Origin: Neoarius graeffei
Lineage: Eukaryota; Chordata; Actinopteri; Siluriformes; Ariidae
Length of the DNA stretch: 64,000 nt
Assembly (NCBI RefSeq): GCF_027579695.1
Contig: NC_083569.1
Coordinates: 76,495,149 to 76,559,148, forward strand
Direction of reading: 5' to 3'
Shown here in pieces: positions 10,801 through 20,286 of this stretch. The position numbers and the translations under genes were made by a program. The notes beneath the pieces are model-generated. The model did no database searches and was not told the DNA's origin. It saw only the letters and a list, made by a program, of their open reading frames with translations. Position 1 is the stretch's first letter, and each line of letters starts with the position of its first letter.

Positions 10801-12667
10801 TGACCTCAAATTTTAACAGCATGTGTGGAAACAGGTCAAAGTTTTATGTTTTTTGTTTTTATCTTCTTAGGTATAGAAACGCCATTCACTGGAAAAGAAA
10901 AGGCGTTGTATGTGTTAGAGTACGCTCAAACACAGTCGAATAAGACTGTGCAGACTGCATTTATGAGAGAATTCTCTAAAAATGCACCAACTGCAAAGCG
11001 GATTTGGACATGGCACAAAAAGTTCAAAGAGGAAGGCTGGGTTAGAGTTAGGTGCGCATATTGAAAATTTGTGAAATCGTTCATGGAATTCACATACCTT
11101 TGAATTTCTCGTTCAGATTTTGAGGAATAAATCTTATATTGCTCAACATTAAGCTGACGTGGCAGTGTAGTGGTTAGCACTGTCGCCTCACAGCAAGAAG
11201 GTTCTGGGTTTGAACCCAGTGGCCGACGAGGGCCTTTCTGTGTGGAGTTTGCATGTTCTCCCTGTGTCTGCGTGGGTTTCCTCCCACAGTCCAAAGAAAT
11301 ACAGGTTAGGGTAATTGGTGGCTCTAAATTGACCGTGAGTGCGAATGGTTGTTTGTGGCTCGATGTGTGTGTCAGCCCTGCGATGAGCTGGCGACTTGTC
11401 CAGGGTGTACCCCGCCTCTCGCCCATGGTCAGCTGGGATAGGCTCCAGCTTGCCCCACATGGGATAAGCGGTTACAGATACAACAAACATTAAGCCTGTT
11501 CAGTTTAATTTGCCTAGACTATGTAGTTTCTGGGGTGGCACGGTGGTGTAGTGGTTAGCACTGTCGCCTCACAGCAAGAAGGTCTGGGTTCGAGCCCCAT
11601 GGCCGACGAGGGCCTTTCTGTGCGGGTTTTGCATGTTCTCCCCGTGGGTTTCCTCCGGGTGCTCCGGTTTCCCCCACAGTCCAAAGACATGCAGGTTAAG
11701 TTAACTGGTGACTCTAAATTGACCGTAGGTGTGAATGTGAGTGTGAATGGTTGTCTGTGTCTATGTGTCAGCCCTGTGATGACCTGGCGACTTGTCCAGG
11801 GTGTACCCCGCCTTTCGCCCGTAGTCAGCTGGGATAGGCTCCAGCTTGCCTGCGACCCTGTAGAACAGGATAAAGCGGCTAGAGATAATGAGAGATGAGA
11901 TGTAGTTTCTGGGGTATTTACATCTCAAATAATATCAAATTTTTTGAAACACCCTGTATAATAATGTAGCTTACAATTTGTCTTTGTGGTCCTAAAGGAG
12001 AGATATTATGCGAGTGAGAAATGATATATATTTTTAGTAAACTGGTGATAAATTTTACAAGTGATATTTAATAGTAAATAGTTTCCTGAGAGATTATGGG
12101 TAATAATAATAAGACAGAAACTGAAGTGAATGACATAACTTTAGAAAGAGTAGTGACAAAAAACAGGAATAAAGATGACATGACCTTTGAATGTGTGTGG
12201 GTGATAATATTTCTGGTAAGGTTCGATATAAACTTCCCAACCTATCAAAACCAATCTCCCTTTAAAAAAACACAAGCTCCAGGAATGCCTGACTCAGCTC
12301 CTGGTCTTTTCAATCGCTAGAAATGTCCCTGGGCTACTTTTTTTTTTTAAGTCTTAGTGTGTACAGGATCAGGTGGGGTGTTGAACAAAGTAGCTCAGGA
12401 ATGCAAATGAAAACAAGGTCCTCAGCGAGTAAGGTTCTCACCTCTCTTGGAGCGGCCGATCTGTCCGAGTTTGGGGGCCCTGTGCATCCTGCGGGGGTGA
12501 GAGGACAGCTGGGCCCCGGGTCCGTCCCCGGATGCAGGTCCGGGGCTGTAGGGCAGGACGGCGCTGGGTCGCAGTGTACATGTGGGTGGGATGAGTTCAG
12601 GCAAACCTGCACTTCCGTACATGACAGCGGCCGTGTTGAGCTTCTCAAATTCACAGGATCTCTTCAT
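7810..12667 (-). CDS. camk2n: CaM kinase II inhibitor (CAMK2N family), two coding exons
   Basis: Exon A is 12667-12442 (75 codons plus one base) and ends at a consensus donor AGAG|GTGAGA. Exon B is 7895-7810, after the acceptor TTAAACAG, and completes the codon in phase 1. The 103-residue product ends exon A with APKLGQIGRSKR and continues VDLDDEDLDDIMNNN, then FPLSISVSPVA. Known CAMK2N proteins (about 79 residues) have PPKLGQIGRSKR followed by VVIEDDRIDDVL; that segment binds the catalytic lobe of CaMKII and blocks it. The core and the exon break after SKR fit the family. The N-terminus (MKRSCEFEKLNTAAVMYGSAG, proline-rich to residue 60) and the C-terminal tail differ from the usual paralogues. 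A shorter start at Met16 is possible. The 4.5 kb intron holds four SINEs and a mariner element. Paralogue identity is unresolved. Confidence 0.82.
7957..8880 (+). mobile_element. Non-autonomous Tc1/mariner-like element (CTGTGCAAAAGTCTTAGGC family), copy 1
   Basis: The ends are ACAGTGCTGTGCACAAGTCT on the left and an inverse CTTAAGACTTTTGCACACT on the right. Internal words such as GACTTCTACATTGCCGAGTC and CAGCTCATTTCCTTATAAAA recur in two other copies (23455-23925, reversed, and 38084-38628). No transposase is encoded. A SINE (8452-8808) interrupts it. Confidence 0.75.
8452..8808 (+). mobile_element. tRNA-derived SINE, copy 2
   Basis: Full-length family member with intact box A and box B, flanked by the exact 13-bp TSD ATGTTTTAAGCCA (8439-8451 and 8809-8821). 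It lies inside an older Tc1/mariner-like element in the camk2n intron. Confidence 0.95.
8881..10064. other. Intronic sequence without recognised features
   Basis: Part of the camk2n-type intron. It holds short ORFs only, including one at 9660-9893 with no recognisable domain, and a small inverted repeat of GGGGCTA words at 9480-9530. Confidence 0.4.
10077..10432 (+). mobile_element. tRNA-derived SINE, copy 3
   Basis: Family member with a GATAATGGACGGATG-type tail. Exact 12-bp TSD ATGTTTTAATGC (10065-10076 and 10433-10444). Slightly diverged in the head (an extra GCTTA after box A). Confidence 0.95.
10871..11064 (+). pseudogene. Transposase N-terminal HTH (DUF4817-like) fragment
   Basis: The frame reads FTGKEKALYVLEYAQTQSNK, then AFMREFSKNAPTAKRIWTWH and KKFKEEG, the pattern of the helix-turn-helix at the front of some mariner-like transposases (DUF4817 type: ...VEQY..T.S...VQ.AF...F....P....I..W..KF...G). 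The ORF then stops. No DDE core follows. Confidence 0.6.
11155..11485 (+). mobile_element. tRNA-derived SINE, copy 4
   Basis: Diverged family member with a 10-bp TSD AACATTAAGC (11145-11154 and 11486-11495). It lacks the CCGGGTGCTCCGG segment and ends GATAAGCGGTTACAGATAC, so it is probably an older subfamily. Confidence 0.9.
11537..11899 (+). mobile_element. tRNA-derived SINE, copy 5
   Basis: Nearly consensus copy with the longest TSD in the window, 16 bp: ATGTAGTTTCTGGGGT (11521-11536 and 11900-11915). It ends in GAGAGATGAG. Inserted in the mariner remnant close to copy 4. Confidence 0.95.
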
Positions 12668-12697
12668 ATATCTGTTGTGTGTCCTGAAGGAGCTCTT

Positions 12698-12812
12698 CTG
12701 TTTGCTTTAACAGCACTGTGAGGTCGTTTTAAACCACCTGTGGATGTGAAAGGCGGATTTATCTGCCTGGGTGAAGCCTGAGAACAACAAGGACAACTGC
12801 TTTCATATAAAC

Positions 12813-12855
<43 letters not shown>

Positions 12856-13030
12856 TCATCAGCATGTCTCAGAGCTACTGAACAGCACGTTTTGTAACAT
12901 TTTAGCCTGCAATGTGTCAAGTCGTGTTGATCGATCAACACACACACAGGTTTCTGTCGCATCATAAACCAACCAAAATAGATTTCCTCGACGAATCAGT
13001 GAAATACAAACCAAAAATAGGAAACTTACC
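12698..13030 (-). other. camk2n: 5' UTR intron and upstream non-coding exon of the camk2n-type gene
   Basis: Just upstream of the ATG the minus strand has an acceptor (AAGCAAACAG at 12698-12707), and a consensus donor GG|GTAAGT lies at 13029-13024. This predicts a non-coding first exon ending at 13030, spliced to 12697. The intron contains a GA microsatellite at 12823-12852. The model rests on splice consensus only. Confidence 0.5.
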
Positions 13031-13099
13031 CGTTTAACGTCAGTCGTAGAAGAAAGAAGAACGTCTTTTAAACACGTAAAACAGCACGGCTGCTTGTTT

Positions 13100-13200
13100 T
13101 CAGTATTGCAAACCGGAAGTAGGCTGTTTTACGGAGAATTGTGTCGTAACTCTGCTTTGGGGATTTCCTTGGTCGTTTCTGAACACGTCACTGCGAGGGA
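13100..13200 (-). promoter_or_regulatory. Likely promoter region of the camk2n-type gene
   Basis: Upstream of the predicted first exon is a moderately CpG-containing stretch with an ETS-type motif CCGGAAGT (13113-13120, plus strand). Such motifs are common near TATA-less start sites. There is no TATA box. The exact start is unknown. Confidence 0.35.
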
Positions 13201-13354
13201 AGGGCTGTGTGTGTGTGTGTGTGTGTTTCAGACCTTTCCGAGGACCATAAAGGGACTAAATGATAGGATACAATGACAGGATGCATAACGTCCTCACAAT
13301 CTGGTCCTCACAAAAAAATAAACATTAAAAAAAGTGTTTATTTTTTATTTTATT

Positions 13355-13455
13355 GATTTTTTTTATTTAACCAGGTAAAGCTTATTGAGATATAAAATCT
13401 CTTTTTCAAAAGCGACCTAGCCAAGATGCAGCAGATTTTATAATATAAATAACAA
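13355..13455 (-). repeat. LINE 3' UTR-like fragment
   Basis: TTTATTTAACCAGGTAAAGC followed by TTATTGAGATATAAAATCTC and a TTTTTCAA stretch resembles a widely dispersed fish repeat that I associate with LINE 3' ends. No coding part is present. A TA microsatellite follows at 13477-13498. Confidence 0.4.
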
Positions 13456-13536
13456 TCATACAATAAATAAAATTTTATATATATATATATATATACACAC
13501 ACAATTTTTATTTATTTATTTATTTATTTTAAAGCA

Positions 13537-13885
13537 GAGGCAGCACGGTGGTGTAGTGGTTAGCGGTGTCGCCTCACAGCAAGAAGGTCTGGGTTCGAGC
13601 CCCGTGGCCGGCGAGGGCCTTTCTGTGTGGAGTTTGCATGTTCTCCCCGTGTCCGCGTGGGTTTCCTCCGGGTGCTCTGGTTTCCCCCAAAGACATGCAG
13701 GTTAGGTTAACTGGTGACTCTAAATTGACCGTAGGTGTGAATGGTTCTATGTGTCAGCCCTGTGATGACCTGGCGACTTGTCCAGGGTGTACCCCACCTT
13801 TCACCCGTAGTCAGCTGGGATAGGCTCCAGCTTGCCTGCGACCCTGTAGAACAGGATAAAGCGGCTAGAGATAATGAGATGAGAT
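13537..13885 (+). mobile_element. tRNA-derived SINE, copy 6
   Basis: Clear box A and box B and a GATAATGAGATGAGAT tail. The body has a short deletion (CACAGTC and a later GTGTCTATG segment are reduced). Its 3' end abuts the left edge of the MITE at 13886 and no TSD is visible. Confidence 0.9.
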
Positions 13886-14752
13886 TTTTTTTCGCAGTCC
13901 AAATCCTGCACTCTGATTGGCTGGCGAGCGGGTCCGTATCCTACGGTACGGACCCCGGTTACGGACCTCTGGCGACTCGCTCATTCACAACAACAAACAT
14001 GGTAGCGTTTTTTGTCAACATTTATCTTTTTTTATAAGATTTATTTATAAGATTATCAAAAATCTTATACATTTTTACCAGCATTTCTCAGGAGAATAGC
14101 ATTAATTTTACAGCATGGATGGCGATAACGACAGTGTTCACAGCGAAAGTGAGTTTTACTACCCTGAGGAAGAAGAAATAAAAGAAAACATTTCAGGAGA
14201 AAGCTAAAACCTCTAACTTTCTAACAGTTTGATCTCATTAGTTAATGAGGCCCATTTTGGGCCATGTTATCCTAATACATAATATTACATTCGGTAAAAA
14301 CTGTAAACCAGTACAATCTCTTCTTCAAAGTTTCACCAAATGGCTTTATTTATGCAACATAAAGGTCATAATACTGTATAACTTTGGTCAAGCAAAAACA
14401 TGGCTGAATCCTGAATGACTCAATTTTGTATAAATAGGGGACTACATAGGCGGCAAAATGTAGTTTTTTTTTTTCCTGCCATGGAAGTGCACTTGTATAC
14501 CGAGGATGAAGCCATTTGCATTACAGCCGTGAATAAGGATTCAAAATGGCGGCTCGGCTCGGTTTTCCCTTTCGGGCGCTCTCGTTTTCTCTTAGAATTT
14601 GGTAAAGAAAAAATATATATATTTTTTACCAGCTTAAGGTCGGTCCGTATGGTGAAATACCGTGACCTCGGCCTTGAATACTGACCTCGGTCCAGAGGGC
14701 CTCGCTCAGTACTTTCAAGACCTCGGTATTTCATGATACGGACCTCCCAGCT
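13886..14752 (+). mobile_element. Non-autonomous DNA element with acidic micro-ORF, copy 1
   Basis: Shares its whole length with 36836-37482: a left end with CCAAATCCTGCACTCTGATT and GGGTCCGTATCCTACGGTAC, an internal CAGCATGGATGGCGATAACG block, and a right end with GATACGGACCTCCCAGCTGG. The two ends are partly inverse (TCCGTATC and GATACGGA blocks). This copy is about 200 bp longer than the other because it retains 14210-14390. SINEs border it on both sides. Confidence 0.75.
14115..14207 (+). CDS. Short acidic ORF carried by the MITE, copy 1
   Basis: Encodes 30 residues starting MDGDNDSVHSESEFYYPEEE. The other copy of the element (37005-37139) encodes a 44-residue version starting MDSDNDSVHSESEFYDPEED and continuing into KIKHFRRKLK. 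The two differ by substitutions and a small indel but keep the same start and acidic Ser/Glu-rich sequence. It is probably the N-terminus of a protein of the autonomous element; function unknown. Confidence 0.35.
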   Translation: MDGDNDSVHSESEFYYPEEEEIKENISGES

Positions 14753-15040
14753 GGCAGCACGGTGGTGAAGTGGTTAGCGCTGTCGCCTCACAGCAAGAAG
14801 GTCCGGGTTCAAGCCCCTTTCTGTGCAGACAGACCATTCACACCTACAGTCAATTTAGAGTCACCAGTTAACCTAACCTGCATGTCTTTGGACTGTGGGG
14901 GAAACCAGAGCACCCAGAGGAAACCCACAGGGAGAACATGCAAACTCCACACAGAAAGGCCCTCGCCGGCCACGGGGCTCGAACCCAGACCTTCTTGCTG
15001 CGAGGCGACAGCGCTAACCACTACACCGCTATGCCCACAC
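14753..15040. mobile_element. Two SINE pieces fused head-out in inverted orientation, copy 7
   Basis: From 14753 a plus-strand SINE head runs through box B and a short deletion to about 14829. It then switches to the minus strand: CACACCTACAGTCAATTTAG back through CATGTCTTTGGACTGTGGGG to the head at about 15038. Both heads point outwards and the tail halves are missing. The two box A/box B regions are complementary over about 75 bp. Confidence 0.85.
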
Positions 15041-15357
15041 AGTAGATCGTAGGCTATAATGTCCATGATTCCGAGATTTCCGAGATAGGATGAAGGAGCC
15101 AAAACTAAAATATATTCTTATATAGTTACTGAGATTAAGGTTAGAATTAGATGTGGGCACAAGGTTATTCGTAACAAAAGTCATAGTTTCAATGGAAGGT
15201 ACCTATAAAGATAAAGTGTGTGTTTTAGACCTTTCTGAGGACCATAAAGGGACTAAATGATAGGATACACTGACAGGATGCATAACTTTCTCACAATCAT
15301 CTGGTCCTCATGAAAAAATAAACATAAATATTTTTTACAGTGTTTATTTTGAAGGAG

Positions 15358-15733
15358 TGGGCAGCACGGTGGTGCAGTGGTTAGCACTGTCACCTCACAG
15401 CAAGAAGGTCCAGGTTCGAGCCCCATGGCTGGCGAGGGCCTTTCTGTGCGGAGTTTGCATGTTCTCCCCGTGTCCGCCTGGGTTTCCTCCGGGTGCTCTG
15501 GTTTCCCCCACAGTCCAAAGACATGCAGGTTAGGTTAACTGGGGACTCTAAATTGACCGTAGGTGTGAATGTGAGTGTGAATGGTTGTCTGTGTCTATGT
15601 GTCAGCCCTGTGATGACCTGGTGACTTGTCCAGGGTGTACCCCGCCTTTCGCCCGTAGTCAGCTGGGATAGGCTCCAGCTTGCCTGCGACCCTATAGGAC
15701 AGGATAAGCAGCTACAGATAATGGATGGATGGA
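15358..15733 (+). mobile_element. tRNA-derived SINE, copy 8
   Basis: Full-length copy with tail GATAATGGATGGATGGA and 13-bp TSD TATTTTGAAGGAG (15345-15357 and 15734-15746). It splits one satellite unit. Confidence 0.95.
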
Positions 15734-16393
15734 TATTTTGAAGGAGCCAAAACTAAAATATATTCTCATAGTCATATAGTTACTGAGATTAAGGTTAGGC
15801 ACAAGGTTATTCGTAACAAAAGTCATTGTTTCAATGGAAGGTGCCTATAAAGATATGAAAGTGTGTGTGTTTTAGACCTTTCTGAGGACCAAAAAGGGAC
15901 TAAATGATAGGATACACTGACATGATGCATAACTTCCTCACAATCATCTGGTCCTCACAAAAAATAAACATTAAAAAATTAGTGTTTATTTTGAAGGAGC
16001 CAAAACTAAAATATATTCTTATAGTCATATAGTTACTGAGATTAAGGTTAGGCGCAAGGTTATTCGTAACCAAAGTCATTGTGTCAATGGAAGGTACCTA
16101 TAAAGATAAGAAAGTGTGTGTGTGTGTTTGTTTTAGACCTTTCTGAGGACCAGAAAGGGACTTAATGATAGGATACACTGACATGATGCATCACGTCCTC
16201 ACAATCATCTGGTCCTCACAAAAAAATAAACATTAAAAAAAATTACAGTGTTTATTTTGAAGGAGCCAAAACTAAAATATATTCTTATAGTCATATAGTT
16301 ACTGAGATTAAGGTTAGAATTAGGTGTGGGCACAAGGTTATTAGTAACAAAAGTCATTGTGTCAATGGCAGGTACCTATAAAGATAGAAAAGT

Positions 16394-16395
16394 AA

Positions 16396-16434
<39 letters not shown>

Positions 16435-16473
16435 CGAGCAGTGGCGACTCTTAGCAGTTGTGGGAGGACAGTG

Positions 16474-16517
<44 letters not shown>
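16394..16517 (+). repeat. (TG)n(AG)n and (CA)n microsatellites
   Basis: TG then AG dinucleotide runs at 16394-16432 and a CA run at 16477-16517. ORFs on the minus strand across these are repeat translation. Confidence 0.95.
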
Positions 16518-16518
<1 letters not shown>

Positions 16519-17249
16519 AGGCAAGAGAACCACAGGCAAATATCATCCCACACACTTATGTAGGCAGTGTAGGCTACTATATGAGTCATACACAGTGGAG
16601 GTGTTTTGCATAGCCCACACAAAAGAAAATAATGTCAAGCTCTCAATCTAAACACATCAGTCCATTTTAATATCTGAACCCTACAAAGCTGATAATGATG
16701 TCATGTTTTGATATAGATCGCCTGTCCGAAAGGTTATTTCATGATCGGTCAAACGTCATCATCAGGATCCTAGATCAGCAGCAGCGAGAATGTAACAAAC
16801 ATGCTATTTTGCTCCATATGTTACCTTTCAATTGTTGATTTCTAATCAACTCACAGTAACACTTATCAACACTGTAAATTAACTCATCAGAAACTATGAA
16901 GGGAGTAGGAAGGAACAAAGGAGGAACACTATATCGACACATAAATCACTGCTGTTAACTACTAATGAACAGTGGGGAATTACCTGGCGAGCAATGATAA
17001 AGTCATGGTTTGGGATTTCTTTATGAGCTAACAGCTAACTACTTATGAATTACTAATCACATTCGGTCTTGAAATGCTGTCTGACCTACTGATTGAAGAA
17101 CTACAAAAGACTATTGTCTAGTAGAACTGATTTCTAAGCTCATATTATTGTTTTCTTCAGGAGGAAGTATGTCACTTTTCTTTCTGAATAATCACCAAGC
17201 ACAAAGAGATGGCTCACATAAATATATCATTTTGTATATGTGTCTTACT
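16518..17249. other. No recognisable gene
   Basis: AT-rich unique-looking sequence with no long ORF and no repeat that I recognise. Confidence 0.4.
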
Positions 17250-17296
17250 AACCCCATTTCCAGGAAAGATAGGATGTTTTCCAAAATGCAATAAAA

Positions 17297-17677
17297 CCAT
17301 TCATCCATCCATCCATCCATTATCTGTAGCCACTTATCCTGTACAGGGTCACAGGCAAGCTGGAGCCTATCCCAGCTGACTATGGGCGAGAGGCAGGGTA
17401 CACCCTGGACAAGTCACCAAGTCATCGCAGGGCTGACTCATAGAGACACACAACCATTCACACTCACACCTACGGTCAATTTAGAGCCACCAATTAGCCT
17501 AACCTGCATGTCTTTGGACTGTGGGGGAAACCGGAGCACCCGGAGGAAACCCACACAGACACAGGGAGAACATGCAGACTCCACACAGAAAGGCCCTCGT
17601 CGGCCGCTGGACTCAAACCCAGGACCTTCTTGTTGTGAGGAAACAGTGCTAACCACTACACCACCGTGCCACCCCAT
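17297..17677 (-). mobile_element. tRNA-derived SINE, copy 9
   Basis: Reverse-strand copy: the tail (CCATCCATCCATTATCTGTA) is on the left and the head with TGGTGTAGTGGTTAGCACTG (minus strand) on the right. 10-bp TSD TGCAATAAAA (17287-17296 and 17678-17687). Confidence 0.95.
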
Positions 17678-18119
17678 TGCAATAAAAATAAAAATATATT
17701 ATTTGTTTATTCACATGAACCTTTATTTAACTGACTAAAGTGCAAAGAAAATATTTTCAATAGTTTTACTGATCCACTTAATTGTATTTTGTAAATATAA
17801 ATGAAGTTAGAATTTGATGCCTGTAACACACTCAAAAAAGATGGAACAGAGGCAAATTAAGACTGAAAAATTTATAGGATATTCAAGTAACACCATTCTG
17901 CAAAATTCCACAATAGCCAAGTTAATTGATAACATGACAGGGTATAAAAGGAGCATGCACCAAAGGCTCAGAGTTTGTCAGCAAGGATGGGTTGTGGCTC
18001 ACCCCTTTGTGCCAAAATTCATGAGAGAATTGTTAGTTAATTCTAAAAGAACATTTCTCAATGCAAGAGTTTAGGTCTTTCAAAATCTACAGTACATAAT
18101 CTTGTGAAGAAATACAGGG

Positions 18120-18960
18120 AATTCAGAGACATCTCAGTGCGTAAAAGCCAAGGTCAGAAACCACTGTTGAATGTGCGTGACCTTTGAGTCCTCAGGTGAC
18201 ACTGCCTGAGAAACCATCATGTTAATGTGACAAATAGCCACATGGGCTTGAGAGTTCTTTGGAAAAACATTGTCACTTAATGCAGTCTGCTGCTGCATCC
18301 AGAAATGCAACCTGAAACTGTATTACACAAGGATGAAGCCATTCATCAATTCTATGTAGAAATGCTGCCAATTTCTCTGGGCCTAAACTCACCTTAGATG
18401 GCCTGAAAGACAGTAGAAATGTGTTCGGTGGTCAGATGAGTCCACATTTCAGCTTGTTTTCAGGAAAACCTGACATTGAGTTCTTAAGGCGAACACGACC
18501 ATCCAGTTTGTCATCAGAGAAAAGTGAAAAAGCCAGCATCTGTGCTGGTATGGGGGGCATCAGTGCCCACAGCATGAGTGAGTTGCATGTGTGTGAAGGT
18601 ACCACTGATATATTGGGGCATATATTGGGATTTTAGAGAGACATATTCATCAAGGCAACATCTCTTCCCGGGAAGTCCATGTTTATTTCAGCAGGACAAT
18701 GCCAGGCCTCATTCTGCACAGGCTACAACAGCATGACTTCATAGACACAGAGTGTGTGTGCTTGACTGGCCTGCTGCCAGTCCAGATCTGTCTCCTACTG
18801 AGAATGTTTGGTGCATCATGAAGAGGAGAATCAGACAACCGTGACCATGGACTGTTGAGCAGCTCAAGTTTTGTATCAACAGGAATTGTCAAAAATTCCA
18901 CTTGCAACACTGCAACAATTAATATCTTCAGATCCCAGACAATTAAAAAGTGTTATTAAA
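18120..18960 (+). pseudogene. Transposase remnant, Tc1/mariner superfamily
   Basis: Pieces of a DDE transposase can be read across several frames: ISVRKSQGQKPLLNV near 18140, FQQDNARPHSAQATTA near 18700 (second catalytic Asp), LDWPAASPDLSPTENVW near 18790 (Glu region) and MKRRIRQP. Many stops and frameshifts separate them. The block order fits the IS630-Tc1-mariner superfamily. Confidence 0.65.
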
Positions 18961-19030
18961 AGGAAAGGTGATGTAAGACAATGGTAATAATGCCTCTGTC
19001 TCAACTTTTTTTGAGTGCGTTACAGACATC

Positions 19031-19300
19031 AAGAGCCAAGGTGGCCAAGTGGTTAGAGCGCTTGACCACTAAGCGAATGGTCCCCGGTTCGAGCCTCATC
19101 TCGGACAGTGATTTGGGGCTCGCCTCCTGTCCACCCAGCAGTGAATGGGGACCTGGTGGAAACACTGGGGAAGTTAAGGAAGTGAGGAAAGGAACTGGCC
19201 ACCCTACCTCATCATGCCGACGGCCCAGGACAAGTGTGCTCTCTAACAGGCACTCCCCAACATATGTACGAAAACATATATGGGACTCTTTGACTTTTGA
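19031..19300 (+). mobile_element. Second SINE family (tRNA-headed), copy A
   Basis: The head AAGGTGGCCAAGTGGTTAGA with GGTCCCCGGTTCGAGCC gives box A and box B of a Leu/Ser-like tRNA ancestor. The body is unrelated to the main SINE and ends ATATGGGACTCTTTGACTTT. A near-perfect TSD (ACAGACATCAA and ACAGGCATCAA) flanks it inside the Tc1/mariner remnant. Another element with the same TTTGACTTTT tail lies at 34047-35115. Confidence 0.75.
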
Positions 19301-19479
19301 CAGGCATCAAATTCTAATTCATTTATATTTACAAAATACAATTCAATTGGTCAGTAAAACTATTGAAAATCTTTTCTTTGCACTTTTGTCAGTTAAATTA
19401 AAGTTCACTTAACAAATCATAGATTTTTGTTTTTATTGCATTTTGGAAACTATCTCAACTTTTCTGGAAATGGGGTTAG

Positions 19480-20280
19480 TCCTTCCATAGTCTCTGAATT
19501 ATCTTTTCCAAACATTACTGAATAAGTAAGTCATTTGTCTGTGTTCAATAATGATTGATGTGTCACTGTGTCCTTCTCGAGGAGTCCATGGTGATCTGAA
19601 AAGTGAAACACATACAGTAATAAGTAAGGCATAATGTACAGTGAGCCGGTCATTATTGCAAAATAAACCCTGACAGGGTGATGCAGAACCCCAACATGAA
19701 GTAGAGGGTTTGTTTTGCAAGAATAGCCTTCTTGCTGTACCTTACCCACTTATTACATGGCTACTTACTAAATAAATTGATAACGACACAAACCATTGAT
19801 TTAAAGATGATCTTATTGATTTAAAAATGATTTTATTGCTTTCATTAATGACGTGGTCCATATCAATGGTCTGTTGTACAGATATAATAGACCATAGAAT
19901 GCTGTAATTGACCAATCAGAATCAAGCATTCAACAAAGGTGTGTCATAACTCATGATAGCACACAATAACTCATTACCGATGACTAGTTAGTTCTTAGTT
20001 CTCCAGAAGATAGATATAAAATTATAAAACTAAGAACAGATGACGTTTTTCAATTCTTCAGCTCTCTAGGTTTGGTGAGGCTACGTTCCTGTTTTTGGCT
20101 GACAGGAGTGGAACCCAGTGTAATTTTCTGCTGTTATCGCCCATCTGCCTCAATGTTCGACATGTTCTATTTTCTGAGATGCTTTTCTGCTCACCACAGC
20201 TGTAAAAATTTGTTAGTTGAGTTACTCTAGACTTCCATCATCTCAAACCAGTCTGGCCATTCTCTTCTAACCCCTTACAT
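19480..20280. other. No recognisable gene
   Basis: Short ORFs only. An imperfect inverted pair of GGTCTGTTGTACAGATATAA and GACCATAG words near 19870 hints at an unrecognised element fragment. Confidence 0.35.
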
Positions 20281-20286
20281 CTGTTG

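Larger units (their letters stand above)
10737..11956 (+). mobile_element. Mariner-type element with HTH remnant
   Basis: The terminal repeats CAGGGTGTTTCAAAAAATTT and its inverse (ending TTTTTGAAACACCCTG) are both flanked by TA. Inside is the remnant of a DNA-binding domain and then two later SINE insertions (11155-11485 and 11537-11899). Without the SINEs only about 500 bp remain, so the catalytic part has been deleted. Confidence 0.8.
13204..16420 (+). repeat. Tandem satellite of about 260 bp, interrupted by insertions
   Basis: The phrase GAGCCAAAACTAAAATATAT recurs at 15096, 15744, 15997 and 16263. Subtracting the SINE between the first two, the spacing is about 253-266 bp. Each unit contains AGTTACTGAGATTAAGGTTA, a TG run, TTTAGACCTTTCTGAGGACC and GGTCCTCAC followed by an A-rich stretch. 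A lone partial unit lies at 13204-13345. The array is broken by the SINE and MITE block at 13346-15090 and by a SINE at 15358-15733. Confidence 0.85.
17250..19478 (+). mobile_element. Decayed Tc1/mariner-superfamily element with two SINE insertions
   Basis: The left end ACCCCATTTCCAGGAAAGAT (next to TA) and the right end TTTTCTGGAAATGGGGTTA are inverse. Further inside, ATTTGATGCCTGTAACACAC and TTGAGTGCGTTACAGACATC are also inverse, giving a double set of inverted repeats. Between them lies a broken transposase. A reversed SINE (17297-17677) and a second-type SINE (19031-19300) have inserted into it. Confidence 0.75.

Noticed and set aside
12323-12721. 132-residue plus-strand ORF over the camk2n exon
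   Set aside because: It is the shadow of the GC-rich minus-strand exon, which has the family motif and splice sites.
19031-19105. tRNA gene
   Set aside because: Box A and box B are present but the acceptor and anticodon stems do not pair and a SINE body follows. The same holds for the heads of the main SINE.
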